DNA of 64,000 bases from assembly GCA_910588845.1 (NCBI GenBank), contig CAJURU010000017.1, forward strand, positions 3,515-67,514, given 5' to 3'. Both the position numbers and the translations under genes were made by a program. This document shows positions 43,296 to 52,353 of this stretch, piece after piece (the first letter of the stretch is position 1; every line of letters begins with the position of its first letter). Below the pieces are notes generated by a model. It saw nothing but the letters and a program-made list of their open reading frames with translations. It had not been told where the DNA came from and ran no database searches. This DNA comes from an uncultured Lachnospiraceae bacterium (GTDB lineage: Bacteria > Bacillota > Clostridia > Lachnospirales > Lachnospiraceae).

Positions 43296-44714
43296 ATGTA
43301 CAATGTAATGTCACCGAAAGCAGAGGAGTTTATCAGCCATGAGGAAATTTTAGAATCACTCTCATATGCAGAAAAAAATAAAAATAACCGGGAGCTGATA
43401 GATGAGATTCTCACAAAAGCGCGCGAGAAAAAAGGTATTTCCCATCGGGAGGCGGCCGTGCTTTTGGATTGTGAACTGGAAGACAAGAACCAGGAAATCT
43501 ATGCGCTTGCAGAGCAGATTAAGAAGGATTTCTACGGAAACCGTATCGTTATGTTTGCGCCGCTGTATCTGTCAAATTACTGCGTCAATGGCTGCGAATA
43601 TTGCCCATACCATGCCAGGAATAAGCATATTGCCAGGAAGAAACTGACGCAGGAAGAGATTATAAAGGAAGTTACGGCATTGCAGGATATGGGCCACAAG
43701 CGTCTGGCATTGGAGGCCGGAGAAGATCCGGTCAATAATCCGATTGAATATATTTTGGAGTGCATCGAAACGATTTATGGGATTAAACATAAAAATGGAG
43801 CCATACGCCGTGTCAATGTTAATATAGCGGCAACGACAGTGGAAAATTACCGGAAGTTAAAGGACGCCGGCATCGGCACCTATATTTTGTTCCAGGAGAC
43901 GTATCATAAGGAATCTTATGAAAAACTGCATCCGACAGGACCGAAGCATGATTACGTATATCATACGGAGGCTATGGACCGTGCTATGGACGGCGGCATT
44001 GATGACGTAGGTTTAGGCGTGCTGTTTGGATTGAACAATTATCGTTATGATTTTACGGGAATCCTCATGCATGCAGAACATTTGGAGGCATATAAGGGGG
44101 TGGGCCCGCATACGATCAGCGTGCCGCGTCTTCGCCGTGCAGATGATATTGACCCGGATGCGTTTGATAATGGCATTTCCGATGAGATGTTTGCCAAGAT
44201 TGTAGCGTGCATCCGCATTGCCGTACCGTATACGGGAATGATTGTATCGACTAGAGAGAGTCAGAAATGTCGGGAAAAGGTGCTTCACCTGGGCATTTCC
44301 CAGATTAGCGGAGGATCTAAAACGAGTGTCGGCGGCTATGCAGAGCCGGAACCGGAAGAAGAGAATTCGGCACAGTTTGACGTCAGCGATAACCGTACGT
44401 TGGATGAGGTGGTGCGGTGGCTGATGGAGATGGACTATGTGCCCAGCTTTTGTACGGCATGTTATCGGGAGGGCAGGACGGGCGACCGTTTCATGACCTT
44501 GTTAAAGAGCGGGCAGATTGTGAATTGCTGTCATCCCAATGCATTGATGACCTTAAAGGAATACCTTGAAGACTATGCATCGGAAAAGACCAGGGAAATT
44601 GGTGATAAACTCATCGAAAAGGAGCTTGACGTTATCACGAACCCTAAGGTAAAAGATAAAGTGAAGGAGTATCTTGCCAATATCCACAGCGGAGAGAGGG
44701 ATTTTCGTTTCTAA
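43296..44714 (+). CDS. hydG: [FeFe]-hydrogenase maturase HydG (tyrosine-cleaving radical SAM)
   Basis: A 472-residue radical SAM enzyme that cleaves tyrosine to supply CO and cyanide for the H-cluster. The radical SAM motif CVNGCEYC lies at about residues 96-103 after MFAPLYLSNY. The C-terminal second-cluster region carries CTACYREGRTGDRFM and the NCCHPNALMTLKEYLEDY end, as in full-length HydG. AGGAGG lies 8 bp before the ATG. Together with hydE it shows that the host makes an [FeFe]-hydrogenase, as fermentative Clostridia do, although hydF and hydA are elsewhere. No clear terminator follows. Confidence 0.96.
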   Translation: MYNVMSPKAEEFISHEEILESLSYAEKNKNNRELIDEILTKAREKKGISHREAAVLLDCELEDKNQEIYALAEQIKKDFYGNRIVMFAPLYLSNYCVNGCEYCPYHARNKHIARKKLTQEEIIKEVTALQDMGHKRLALEAGEDPVNNPIEYILECIETIYGIKHKNGAIRRVNVNIAATTVENYRKLKDAGIGTYILFQETYHKESYEKLHPTGPKHDYVYHTEAMDRAMDGGIDDVGLGVLFGLNNYRYDFTGILMHAEHLEAYKGVGPHTISVPRLRRADDIDPDAFDNGISDEMFAKIVACIRIAVPYTGMIVSTRESQKCREKVLHLGISQISGGSKTSVGGYAEPEPEEENSAQFDVSDNRTLDEVVRWLMEMDYVPSFCTACYREGRTGDRFMTLLKSGQIVNCCHPNALMTLKEYLEDYASEKTREIGDKLIEKELDVITNPKVKDKVKEYLANIHSGERDFRF

Positions 44715-44748
44715 TGTTTTGTTTCGACCTTTTGCTCTATCTTTTTTC

Positions 44749-44777
44749 TTGATATGTTGGTAGTCATTGGATATAAT
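44749..44777 (+). promoter_or_regulatory. Sigma-A-type promoter of the coiled-coil protein gene
   Basis: TTGATA (44749-44754), a 17-bp spacer and a perfect TATAAT (44772-44777), a near-consensus promoter. Confidence 0.75.
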
Positions 44778-44813
44778 AGAGAATGACACAGTGAAAGATC
44801 AGGGGAAAAGACC

Positions 44814-45917
44814 ATGAGCCTACAGGATAAGATGGAGCAGATTTTAAAAAATATTCATCTCCTTTTTTCTGAGAGCAAACCATACGATGAGGATGGGGAA
44901 TGGATTATAGTAAAAAAGGAAAGTGTCTTTGAACAGCTGGAGCAATTGAATCTGGCTGTTTATGAGATGATGGATATGTATGAGATGACGAACCAGAAAC
45001 ACCAGCTTGCACAACGCCGGTGTGAGAAGCGCGGCGAGGAGATTATTCAGAAAGCAAGCCGCCATGCAGATGATATTTATGCCGCGTCCATTATGTATAC
45101 GGATGATGCCATCAACCGAATTTGCCATATTATGGAGGACGCCAATGATTCCGTACGCAAGATTTTTCGCGGGCTCAACAATGAGATGGAGCAGGAACGC
45201 GAGAGAGTGCGCCGCAATCAGTTAGAGCTGACGAGCCAGCTACAGGATTTTGCTGATACCAACAAGTATATCAAGATGATAGAGGAAATCAATAAGAAGC
45301 TGGAACGCGAGCGGTTGGAGGAGGCCAAGGCACAGAAGGAAAAACGTATACAGAACGAAGGAAAATCTTACTCCAGCGTGCAGCCGGAAATTCGTGTAAA
45401 TGAAGCGTATTTGGAGCGGATGGAAAAGAATTACAATTTGACGCCATTGGAGGTCAATGCCAGAAAGGAAGAGGAAGAAAGCCTTGCGCGCGTGACGGGT
45501 AAGGAGTTTGCGGAAAGCTTGCGCCGCCGGGCGGCAAAGAATAGAGAGCAGTCTTTACAGATTGAAGATATGTCGGAGAATTTGGCAACTGTTGCGCAGA
45601 CAGAACATGCGGGAGAATCTTCTTCGGTGGAAGAGGAGTTTGCTTCGCTGCCGCAGATAGAACTCGAGGACGTCATGTTGGATGAAGAGATTGCCGGCAT
45701 GGTGCAGGCTGAATCTTTGGCAGGGAATATGGCAGAAAGGGAATTTGCGGGTACTCCCCTGGGAGATGGGCAAGAAGAGGCAGATTTTAAAGAAGTTCCT
45801 GAGATCCGTGTAGATTTAGATGCAGAATATTTTAAATGGAAAGAGGAGGGCAGTAATGAGAAAGCTGCCAGCCCGCAGAGAAAGGGCCTAAAATCCCTCT
45901 TTGGAAAGAAGTCGTAA
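44814..45917 (+). CDS. Coiled-coil protein of unknown function
   Basis: A 367-residue cytoplasmic protein without membrane segments. Residues about 55-185 are strongly helical and charged (EMTNQKHQLAQRRCEKRGEEI..., MEQERERVRRNQLELTSQL), typical of a long coiled coil as in DivIVA- or SMC-like structural proteins, but no named family is recognised. The C-terminal half is acidic and low in complexity, ending in a short basic tail (RKGLKSLFGKKS). AGGGGAAAAG precedes the ATG. A near-consensus promoter and a terminator make it a single transcription unit. A structural role in the cell or division apparatus is possible but unproven. Confidence 0.72.
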   Translation: MSLQDKMEQILKNIHLLFSESKPYDEDGEWIIVKKESVFEQLEQLNLAVYEMMDMYEMTNQKHQLAQRRCEKRGEEIIQKASRHADDIYAASIMYTDDAINRICHIMEDANDSVRKIFRGLNNEMEQERERVRRNQLELTSQLQDFADTNKYIKMIEEINKKLERERLEEAKAQKEKRIQNEGKSYSSVQPEIRVNEAYLERMEKNYNLTPLEVNARKEEEESLARVTGKEFAESLRRRAAKNREQSLQIEDMSENLATVAQTEHAGESSSVEEEFASLPQIELEDVMLDEEIAGMVQAESLAGNMAEREFAGTPLGDGQEEADFKEVPEIRVDLDAEYFKWKEEGSNEKAASPQRKGLKSLFGKKS

Positions 45918-45928
45918 GATTAGACAGG

Positions 45929-45965
45929 CACCTGCCGCATAGATATCTGTGGCAGGTGTTCTTTA
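45929..45965 (+). terminator. Intrinsic terminator of the coiled-coil protein gene
   Basis: CACCTGCCGCA (45929-45939) pairs with TGTGGCAGGTG (45948-45958), with one G-T pair, followed by TTCTTT. Confidence 0.88.
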
Positions 45966-46031
45966 TATAAAAACTTTTTGATGGTTTATAAATACGAGTA
46001 ATCCCATAAAATAATCCTTATTTTAGAAAAT

Positions 46032-46063
46032 CTTAATAATTTTCCCGACAGTAACTTAACAAT
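46032..46063 (+). promoter_or_regulatory. Direct repeat upstream of the OmpR-type operon
   Basis: CTTAATAAT (46032-46040) and CTTAACAAT (46055-46063) are direct repeats 23 bp apart, just upstream of a TACAAT -10-like hexamer near 46071. The arrangement resembles OmpR-family binding sites and could serve autoregulation. Confidence 0.4.
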
Positions 46064-46116
46064 CAGCTGATACAATGTATTTCAGCGGAGTTGTGTGGGA
46101 GGAGAGAGGTGAAGAG

Positions 46117-46815
46117 ATGAAAAATATTTTAGTTTGTGATGACGACAAGGAAATTGTGGACGCCATAGAAATTTATTTGCAGCAGGAGGGTTACCATATT
46201 CTCAAGGCTTACGACGGGGAACAAGCGTTGGAGGTGTTGGGGAATCAGGAGATTCATCTTTTGATCATAGATGTGATGATGCCTAAGCTTGACGGAATCC
46301 GCGCCACCCTCAAAATTAGGGAGGAGAGCAGCATTCCAATTATTATTTTGTCGGCCAAGTCTGAGGATGCGGACAAGATTCTGGGGTTGAATATCGGCGC
46401 GGACGATTATGTGACAAAACCTTTTAATCCGTTGGAATTAGTGGCGCGCGTGAAATCGCAGCTCAGGCGTTATACACAGCTTGGTAACGTGGCGGAGAGC
46501 AATAACCGCATATATCGGGTGGGAGGACTGGTTATCAATGACGACTTGAAAGAGGTGGTTGTAGATGATGAGCCGGTGAAACTGACGCCGATTGAGTACA
46601 ATATTCTATTGCTGCTGGTGAAGAACCAGGGAAAAGTATTTTCTATCAACCAGATTTATGAAAGTATTTGGAATGAGGACGCTATTGGGGCGGACAATAC
46701 AGTGGCGGTGCATATCCGCCATATACGGGAAAAGATTGAGATTAACCCCAAGGAGCCGAGATATCTGAAAGTAGTCTGGGGCGTAGGCTATAAGGTAGAA
46801 AAGTCAGTGAAATAA
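46117..46815 (+). CDS. OmpR/PhoB-type response regulator
   Basis: A 232-residue regulator with a receiver domain (acceptor Asp52 in LLIIDVMMPKLDG, conserved Lys in DDYVTKPF) and a winged-helix output domain (LTPIEYNILLLLVKNQGKVF..., ending VVWGVGYKVE). The frame is open from 46075, but the ATG at 46117 starts the receiver (MKNILVCDDD) and has AGAGGTGA before it. The kinase gene follows 13 bp downstream, so the two form a two-component operon. The stimulus is unknown; many related Clostridial pairs respond to envelope stress or antibiotics. Confidence 0.94.
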   Translation: MKNILVCDDDKEIVDAIEIYLQQEGYHILKAYDGEQALEVLGNQEIHLLIIDVMMPKLDGIRATLKIREESSIPIIILSAKSEDADKILGLNIGADDYVTKPFNPLELVARVKSQLRRYTQLGNVAESNNRIYRVGGLVINDDLKEVVVDDEPVKLTPIEYNILLLLVKNQGKVFSINQIYESIWNEDAIGADNTVAVHIRHIREKIEINPKEPRYLKVVWGVGYKVEKSVK

Positions 46816-46828
46816 AGGCGGTGTAGAG

Positions 46829-49558
46829 GTGAAAAAGTGGCGTTATTCGGCCGGGATGAAGGCAGTAATTCTGGTGGCGCACCAGTGTCTGGTAATCGTT
46901 CTGTCCTTGTGCTTAATGGTACTGTTGATGCTGTTTGTGAAAAATATTTGGAATTTCAGCGAGAAAAGGGACATTCCCTATGAGGATACAAGTTATTTTA
47001 CGAATCAGTTTGAGACAATGTCCATAGACTTATTGGAATTTATTGATTTGCGAAGAAAGTTCGAGACGAACGGCTCTTATAATGCGGATAAGGAAGTGGA
47101 TATCTGGCAGTATTATGATAATCAGGAGGTTACAGGAGATGTAAAGAAACGGAAGAATTTAGGTAAGCTGGCGTACCGTCTGGGGGATTTGGCGGAATGG
47201 TCGAGGTATTATAATACGCAGCCTCTTGAATTTACGTCAGAGTGCTATCTTGATCATGGAATTCAACAAAATCTGAAAATTTTCCGAGACGGCGAGTCGG
47301 TGTTCAGTGAGGAGAAAGCGATTCACAGCCTGGAGGATCTTTCGCCTAGCCTCAGAGATAGGATTATTGAGGAAGTGGAGCATTATTATGGCGGTTCCTA
47401 CAGTACTTCCGAGGGGAGTGACGATTGGGCAGCTCTGCAGAATACAGATCAGCAGAAAACCATGACTGCCAGCAGCGTAAGCGCGCAGACTTCAGAAAAT
47501 GAAACTGCGTATAGCAGCGCCCAAAAGGTCGGTGAAAGTGAAGCGGATAGCGACGTGCAGGGAGAGCAGATTATTGAGAAAGTATTAGGAGGAGAACTCT
47601 ATGATTTGAATGAGGAAGAACTCCAATGGCTGCTGAATGACATGGATATGACATACAGCATGACGTCGTATTCTTTCAATTATATAGAAGAGGATTATCT
47701 GCCGATAGATGGTAATGGAATCTGGGAAATGTTTTTACAGGGAAAATGTTCGCTGGAGTATTTGCAGAATGCCTGTCAGGCTTTGGAGTACACGCTGGAA
47801 AATATTAATGATGAAATCAGCCGTTACCGCAAGGGGGCGGCTAACTATAACCAGGAAGCGGGAACGAGCAACATTTACTATTGGGTCGTCCGCGGCAGGG
47901 AAAGAAAGTTTTATACTAATATTAAGGACAGTATGGGAATGGATTTGCTGACCTTTGGTAAGAAAATTGGCAAATATATGATTTACCGGGAAAGTGACGC
48001 GCACCTGGAAACAAATGTAGGAGATTTAGAGGAATTCTTCTATGAGCAGATTGAACCGAATTATGTCAATAAGGAAAATATTCTGTATATTGGCGTAGAT
48101 ACATCATTTTCGCATGATGATAGTTTTAAAGAAGCAAAGCAGGAATATAGCCGCCTGCATCCCTGGATTAGGATTTGCCTGTGGGGAGCAGTGGCAAGCT
48201 TTCTTTTAGAGGGACTTTGTCTTATTTATTTGAGTATTGCAGCAGGGAAACGGGATGATTCAGGAGAGGTGCATTTGAATCTTGTTGATCGAATCCCTTC
48301 GGAGATTCTTTTTCTGTTTTCGTCCGTCTTTATTGTTGTATTTATATTTGGCCTGGGCAGTGTCTGGGAGGGATATGATGGCGGCGATTTTGTCAGTTTG
48401 CTGTTTCTTTCGTGCGGAATTGTATTTTTGGGCGCGGCAATCCTGTTAATTTTCTATCTCAGCTTTATCCGGCGAATTCGTGCCGGCGTGCTGTGGCGCC
48501 ACAGTATTATGCGCTGGTTTACGAATGGAATTGGATTGTTGTTTACCACAAGGAAATCCTGCACCAAGATGGTGGTTTGGTTCGCACTGCACCTTCTCGC
48601 ATGTCTGTGCATTCTGCCGATGATAAGCTTGGCTTATGACGGAATGATTCTTTCAACTGGAGCCGCGCTGTTTGCAATCCTCTGCGGCGTGGAGGCTGTG
48701 ATAATTATTCGGGAGGGCGTACAGCGTAATAAGGTGATGGAAGGAATCAGTAAGATTTCTGAGGGTGATTTAGAGTATAAGATTGCGGAACAGGAATTAA
48801 GGGGAGACAATAAAAGACTCGCCCAGGCGGTCAATGCGATTGGGGAAGGTCTGCACCGCGCAGTGGATGAGAGTATGAAAAATGAGCGGTTACAGGCAGA
48901 CTTGATCACCAATGTTTCGCATGATATCAAGACGCCGCTGACCTCGATTATCAATTACGTGGATTTGCTCAAGCGGGAGGATTTGCAGAACGAGCGGGCA
49001 CAGAATTATATTAAGGTACTTGACAGTAAGTCACAGAGATTAAAGCAGCTTGCAGAGGATTTGGTGGAGGCGTCGAGAATCAGTTCCGGCAATATTAACC
49101 TTGAAATGGTGAGGATTAACCTGGTGGAACTGGTGCATCAGACAGAAGGAGAATTTGCGGAGCGGTTTGAAGAACGAGGCCTTACAGTAGTATCGAAACT
49201 GCCAGGCCAGCCGGTGGTCGTTCTGGCGGACGGCAGGCGGATTTGGCGTGTTTTGGAAAACCTCTACCAGAATGTGGCGAAATATGCTATGGAACATACC
49301 AGAGTATACGTGGATTTGCAGGCCGACGGGGAGAAGGTAATATTTTCCATTAAAAATATATCCAAATACCCGCTGAATATAGAGGCGGATGAGTTGACGG
49401 AGCGTTTTATCCGAGGGGACGTTTCAAGGAGCACGGAGGGCAGCGGGCTTGGCCTGTCGATTGCCCAGAACCTTACGACGCTGATGGGCGGCAATTTCCA
49501 AATTTACCTTGACGGTGATTTGTTTAAAGTAATGATTGAATTTCAGCAGGAGCAATGA
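46829..49558 (+). CDS. Large membrane sensor histidine kinase
   Basis: A 909-residue kinase, longer than most of its class. Translation starts at GTG 46829 with AAGGCGG 7 bp before. A first membrane segment (about 10-35) is followed by a long extracellular region (about 36-445), rich in acidic and Tyr residues with a Ser/Thr-rich low-complexity stretch near 215-245. A cluster of about five or six membrane helices (about 448-640) and a HAMP-like linker come next. The catalytic part has the HisKA acceptor His698 in NVSHDIKTPLTSI and the ATPase motifs VLENLYQNVAKYA and GSGLGLSIAQNL. It pairs with the OmpR-type regulator just upstream. The large outer region suggests a bulky ligand, but none is identified. 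Confidence 0.92.
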   Translation: MKKWRYSAGMKAVILVAHQCLVIVLSLCLMVLLMLFVKNIWNFSEKRDIPYEDTSYFTNQFETMSIDLLEFIDLRRKFETNGSYNADKEVDIWQYYDNQEVTGDVKKRKNLGKLAYRLGDLAEWSRYYNTQPLEFTSECYLDHGIQQNLKIFRDGESVFSEEKAIHSLEDLSPSLRDRIIEEVEHYYGGSYSTSEGSDDWAALQNTDQQKTMTASSVSAQTSENETAYSSAQKVGESEADSDVQGEQIIEKVLGGELYDLNEEELQWLLNDMDMTYSMTSYSFNYIEEDYLPIDGNGIWEMFLQGKCSLEYLQNACQALEYTLENINDEISRYRKGAANYNQEAGTSNIYYWVVRGRERKFYTNIKDSMGMDLLTFGKKIGKYMIYRESDAHLETNVGDLEEFFYEQIEPNYVNKENILYIGVDTSFSHDDSFKEAKQEYSRLHPWIRICLWGAVASFLLEGLCLIYLSIAAGKRDDSGEVHLNLVDRIPSEILFLFSSVFIVVFIFGLGSVWEGYDGGDFVSLLFLSCGIVFLGAAILLIFYLSFIRRIRAGVLWRHSIMRWFTNGIGLLFTTRKSCTKMVVWFALHLLACLCILPMISLAYDGMILSTGAALFAILCGVEAVIIIREGVQRNKVMEGISKISEGDLEYKIAEQELRGDNKRLAQAVNAIGEGLHRAVDESMKNERLQADLITNVSHDIKTPLTSIINYVDLLKREDLQNERAQNYIKVLDSKSQRLKQLAEDLVEASRISSGNINLEMVRINLVELVHQTEGEFAERFEERGLTVVSKLPGQPVVVLADGRRIWRVLENLYQNVAKYAMEHTRVYVDLQADGEKVIFSIKNISKYPLNIEADELTERFIRGDVSRSTEGSGLGLSIAQNLTTLMGGNFQIYLDGDLFKVMIEFQQEQ

Positions 49559-49645
49559 GCGGGCAGATATATAATGTTGTGTTATTGACGTGAATTTAAT
49601 TTGTCCCAAAGGTGTCATAAAAAAGGAATTGAAAGGCTTACGTTA

Positions 49646-49771
49646 GTTCAAAAGGTTTACATTGCAACGCAATGTAAACAACATGCACAAAAATTATCTT
49701 GGGAAGCTAGCTTCCCAGAATAATTTTTGTGCATTCTGTCTTTGCCGCTAAAGCGGCAAGACCTTTTGAAC
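49646..49771 (+). repeat. 126-bp three-hairpin repeat, copy 2
   Basis: This copy has perfect 11-bp outer arms, GTTCAAAAGGT and ACCTTTTGAAC. Inside are GTTTACATTG/CAATGTAAAC, the near-perfect 52-bp palindrome centred on GGGAAGCTAGCTTCCC, and TTGCCGC-TAAA-GCGGCAA. It is inverted relative to copy 1 at 22091. It lies in the 419-bp gap between the kinase and hydratase genes, upstream of the hydratase promoter. Confidence 0.9.
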
Positions 49772-49884
49772 CCAATAAACTATATGACATTAATTAATAC
49801 AGCAAAGCCACATTGTATTAATTATTTCAAATTGATAAATAGAAACAATATCATAAAAGTGCAACTTCCAAACCAAATTTGTCC

Positions 49885-49913
49885 TTGTATTTCCGTAACG
49901 GGCACATTATAAT
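49885..49913 (+). promoter_or_regulatory. Sigma-A-type promoter of the aconitase-family gene
   Basis: TTGTAT (49885-49890), a 17-bp spacer and a perfect TATAAT (49908-49913). The 5' leader to the start at 49978 is about 58 nt. Confidence 0.75.
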
Positions 49914-49977
49914 GGAGATTGCAAATGTTTTTCTAATAATGAAAGATTTTATAGCAGAAATTATAGGAGGCAGATAC

Positions 49978-52284
49978 ATGATAAAATTATATGACGGCGG
50001 TGCATATCTGGTAAACGGTCAGACAATAATAGCTGACGACGGACAGGCAGCGGCGGCCATCAAAGCTAATACAGGCGCGTCGGTGGACAGGAAACAAGCG
50101 GCGCAAAATACAATCGCATATGGAATCCTCTCAGAGCACAACACATCTGGGGATATGGATAAGCTTAAGATTAAGTTTGACAAATTGACATCTCATGATA
50201 TCACGTTTGTGGGAATTATCCAGACGGCAAGGGCTTCAGGATTAGAGAAATTTCCGGTTCCCTATGTGCTTACCAACTGTCACAATTCCCTTTGCGCAGT
50301 GGGCGGTACAATCAACGAGGATGATCACATGTTTGGATTGTCCTGCGCCAAGAAATACGGCGGTGTTTACGTTCCGCCTCACCAGGCAGTTATCCATCAG
50401 TATGCCAGAGAGATGCTTGCCGGCGGCGGCAAGATGATTCTCGGCTCAGATTCCCATACGCGTTACGGTGCGCTCGGCACTATGGCTATGGGCGAAGGCG
50501 GACCGGAGCTTGTAAAACAGTTATTGAACAAGACGTATGATATCAATATGCCCAAGGTAGTGGGCGTGTATCTGACCGGCAAGCCGGTGGACGGCGTAGG
50601 TCCCCAGGACGTTGCGCTGGCAATTATCGGGGCTGTGTTTGCCAACGGATATGTCAATAACAAGGTAATGGAATTTGTGGGGCCTGGCGTTTCCAATCTG
50701 AGTGCGGATTTCCGTATCGGTATTGATGTGATGACGACGGAAACGACCTGCCTGTCTTCTATTTGGCGGACAGACGATACAATTCGTGAGTTCTATGAGA
50801 TTCATAAAAGGAAAGAAGATTATAAGGAATTGAACCCGGGACAGGTTGCATACTACGACGGCATGATAGAGGTAGACCTTGGCAAAGTGAAGCCGATGAT
50901 TGCTATGCCTTTCCATCCCAGCAATACTTATACAATTGAGGAGCTCAATGCAAACCTCATGGATATCCTGGATGACTGTGAGAAGAAAGCTTTGGTGAGC
51001 CTGGATGGAGCCGTGGACTTTACGCTCAAAGATAAAGTAAGAAATGGCAGGCTCTATGTAGACCAGGGAATCATTGCGGGATGTGCCGGCGGCGGGTTTG
51101 AGAATATCTGTGCGGCGGCCGCTATCATGGAAGGCGCAAGCATTGGTTCCGATGAGTTTACGTTAAGCGTCTATCCGGCAAGTATGCCGATTTATATGGA
51201 ATTGCTTAGGAGCGGCGCAGCTGAGACGTTGATGGAGACGGGGGCTGTCTTAAAAACGGCGTTCTGCGGTCCTTGTTTTGGCGCGGGCGACACGCCGAGT
51301 AACAACGGCTTTTCTATCCGTCATTCTACAAGGAATTTCCCCAACCGTGAGGGAAGCAAGCTCCAGAGCGGGCAGATTGCTTCCGTTGCCTTGATGGACG
51401 CGCGTTCTATTGCGGCCACGGCAGCAAATAAAGGTTATCTGACGCCTGCTACAGACATGGATGTGTATTATAAGATTCCGAAGTATTATTTTGACAGCAA
51501 AATATATGCAAACCGCGTATTTGACAGCAAGGGCGTGGCAGACCCGGCGCAGGAAATCAAGTTTGGCCCCAACATTAAGGATTGGCCGGCGATGAGCGCA
51601 CTGCCGGAGAACATGGTATTAAAGGTAGTTTCTGAGATTCATGATCCGGTCACGACCACAGACGAGCTGATTCCGTCCGGCGAGACTTCTTCTTATCGTT
51701 CCAATCCACTGGGATTGGCAGAATTTACGCTGTCCAGAAAAGATCCGGCGTATGTTGGACGTGCCAAGGAAATTCAGAAGGCACAGAAAGCAGTGGAAGA
51801 AGGTAAGTGTTCGCTGGATGTTGTGGAGGAATTGAAGCCTGTGATGGAGGCAGTAAACAAGTCATTCCCTGACAAATCGTTTGGGGAAGGGAACCCGGGC
51901 GCTATTGGTTTTGGAAGCACGATTTTTGCAGTGAAGCCGGGAGACGGTTCGGCAAGGGAGCAGGCAGCGTCCTGCCAGAAAGTCCTTGGCGGCTGGGCAA
52001 ATATTGCCAATGAATATGCAACCAAGCGTTATCGGTCTAATCTCATCAACTGGGGAATGCTGCCGTTCTTAATTCCATCCGGCGAGCTGCCCTTTGCAAA
52101 TGGAGATTATATTTTTATTCCTGATGTCCGCAAAGCAGTGGAAGAGCGCAAGACAGAGATTACAGCTTATGTTGTAAAAGACGGAGGCTTGCAGGAATTC
52201 ATGCTGGGGATGGGTGAACTTACAGAAGATGAGCGCACAATTATACTGAAAGGCTGCCTGATTAATTATTATAAGGCGGAGTAA
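49978..52284 (+). CDS. Aconitase-family hydratase (YbhJ-like)
   Basis: A 768-residue [4Fe-4S] hydro-lyase of the aconitase superfamily, closest in layout to the YbhJ-like group rather than to classical AcnA or AcnB. The cluster Cys residues are visible as Cys101 (LTNCHNS) and Cys430 with Cys433 ([14 protein letters not shown]). [21 protein letters not shown] is the conserved substrate-binding segment. The ATG at 49978 is chosen over the longer frame because TAGGAGG lies 7 bp upstream. It probably isomerises or hydrates a tricarboxylate, perhaps in an incomplete citrate pathway feeding 2-oxoglutarate; the exact substrate is not certain. A promoter and a structured repeat precede it. Confidence 0.88.
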   Translation: MIKLYDGGAYLVNGQTIIADDGQAAAAIKANTGASVDRKQAAQNTIAYGILSEHNTSGDMDKLKIKFDKLTSHDITFVGIIQTARASGLEKFPVPYVLTNCHNSLCAVGGTINEDDHMFGLSCAKKYGGVYVPPHQAVIHQYAREMLAGGGKMILGSDSHTRYGALGTMAMGEGGPELVKQLLNKTYDINMPKVVGVYLTGKPVDGVGPQDVALAIIGAVFANGYVNNKVMEFVGPGVSNLSADFRIGIDVMTTETTCLSSIWRTDDTIREFYEIHKRKEDYKELNPGQVAYYDGMIEVDLGKVKPMIAMPFHPSNTYTIEELNANLMDILDDCEKKALVSLDGAVDFTLKDKVRNGRLYVDQGIIAGCAGGGFENICAAAAIMEGASIGSDEFTLSVYPASMPIYMELLRSGAAETLMETGAVLKTAFCGPCFGAGDTPSNNGFSIRHSTRNFPNREGSKLQSGQIASVALMDARSIAATAANKGYLTPATDMDVYYKIPKYYFDSKIYANRVFDSKGVADPAQEIKFGPNIKDWPAMSALPENMVLKVVSEIHDPVTTTDELIPSGETSSYRSNPLGLAEFTLSRKDPAYVGRAKEIQKAQKAVEEGKCSLDVVEELKPVMEAVNKSFPDKSFGEGNPGAIGFGSTIFAVKPGDGSAREQAASCQKVLGGWANIANEYATKRYRSNLINWGMLPFLIPSGELPFANGDYIFIPDVRKAVEERKTEITAYVVKDGGLQEFMLGMGELTEDERTIILKGCLINYYKAE

Positions 52285-52300
52285 CGATAAGAAAAATATG

Positions 52301-52326
52301 CAGGGTATTGCAGACGCAATACCCTG
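52301..52326. terminator. Weak hairpin after the hydratase gene
   Basis: CAGGGTATTG (52301-52310) and CAATACCCTG (52317-52326) form a perfect stem but only ACTTTG follows on the plus strand, so it is a poor terminator; it may equally be an mRNA-stability hairpin. Confidence 0.4.
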
Positions 52327-52353
52327 ACTTTGCAACGAGAGGATGTATTTATA

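Noticed and set aside
42050..44714. A complete hydrogenase operon around hydE and hydG
   Set aside because: No hydF, hydA or electron-transfer subunit gene is present in the window; only the two radical SAM maturases can be supported.
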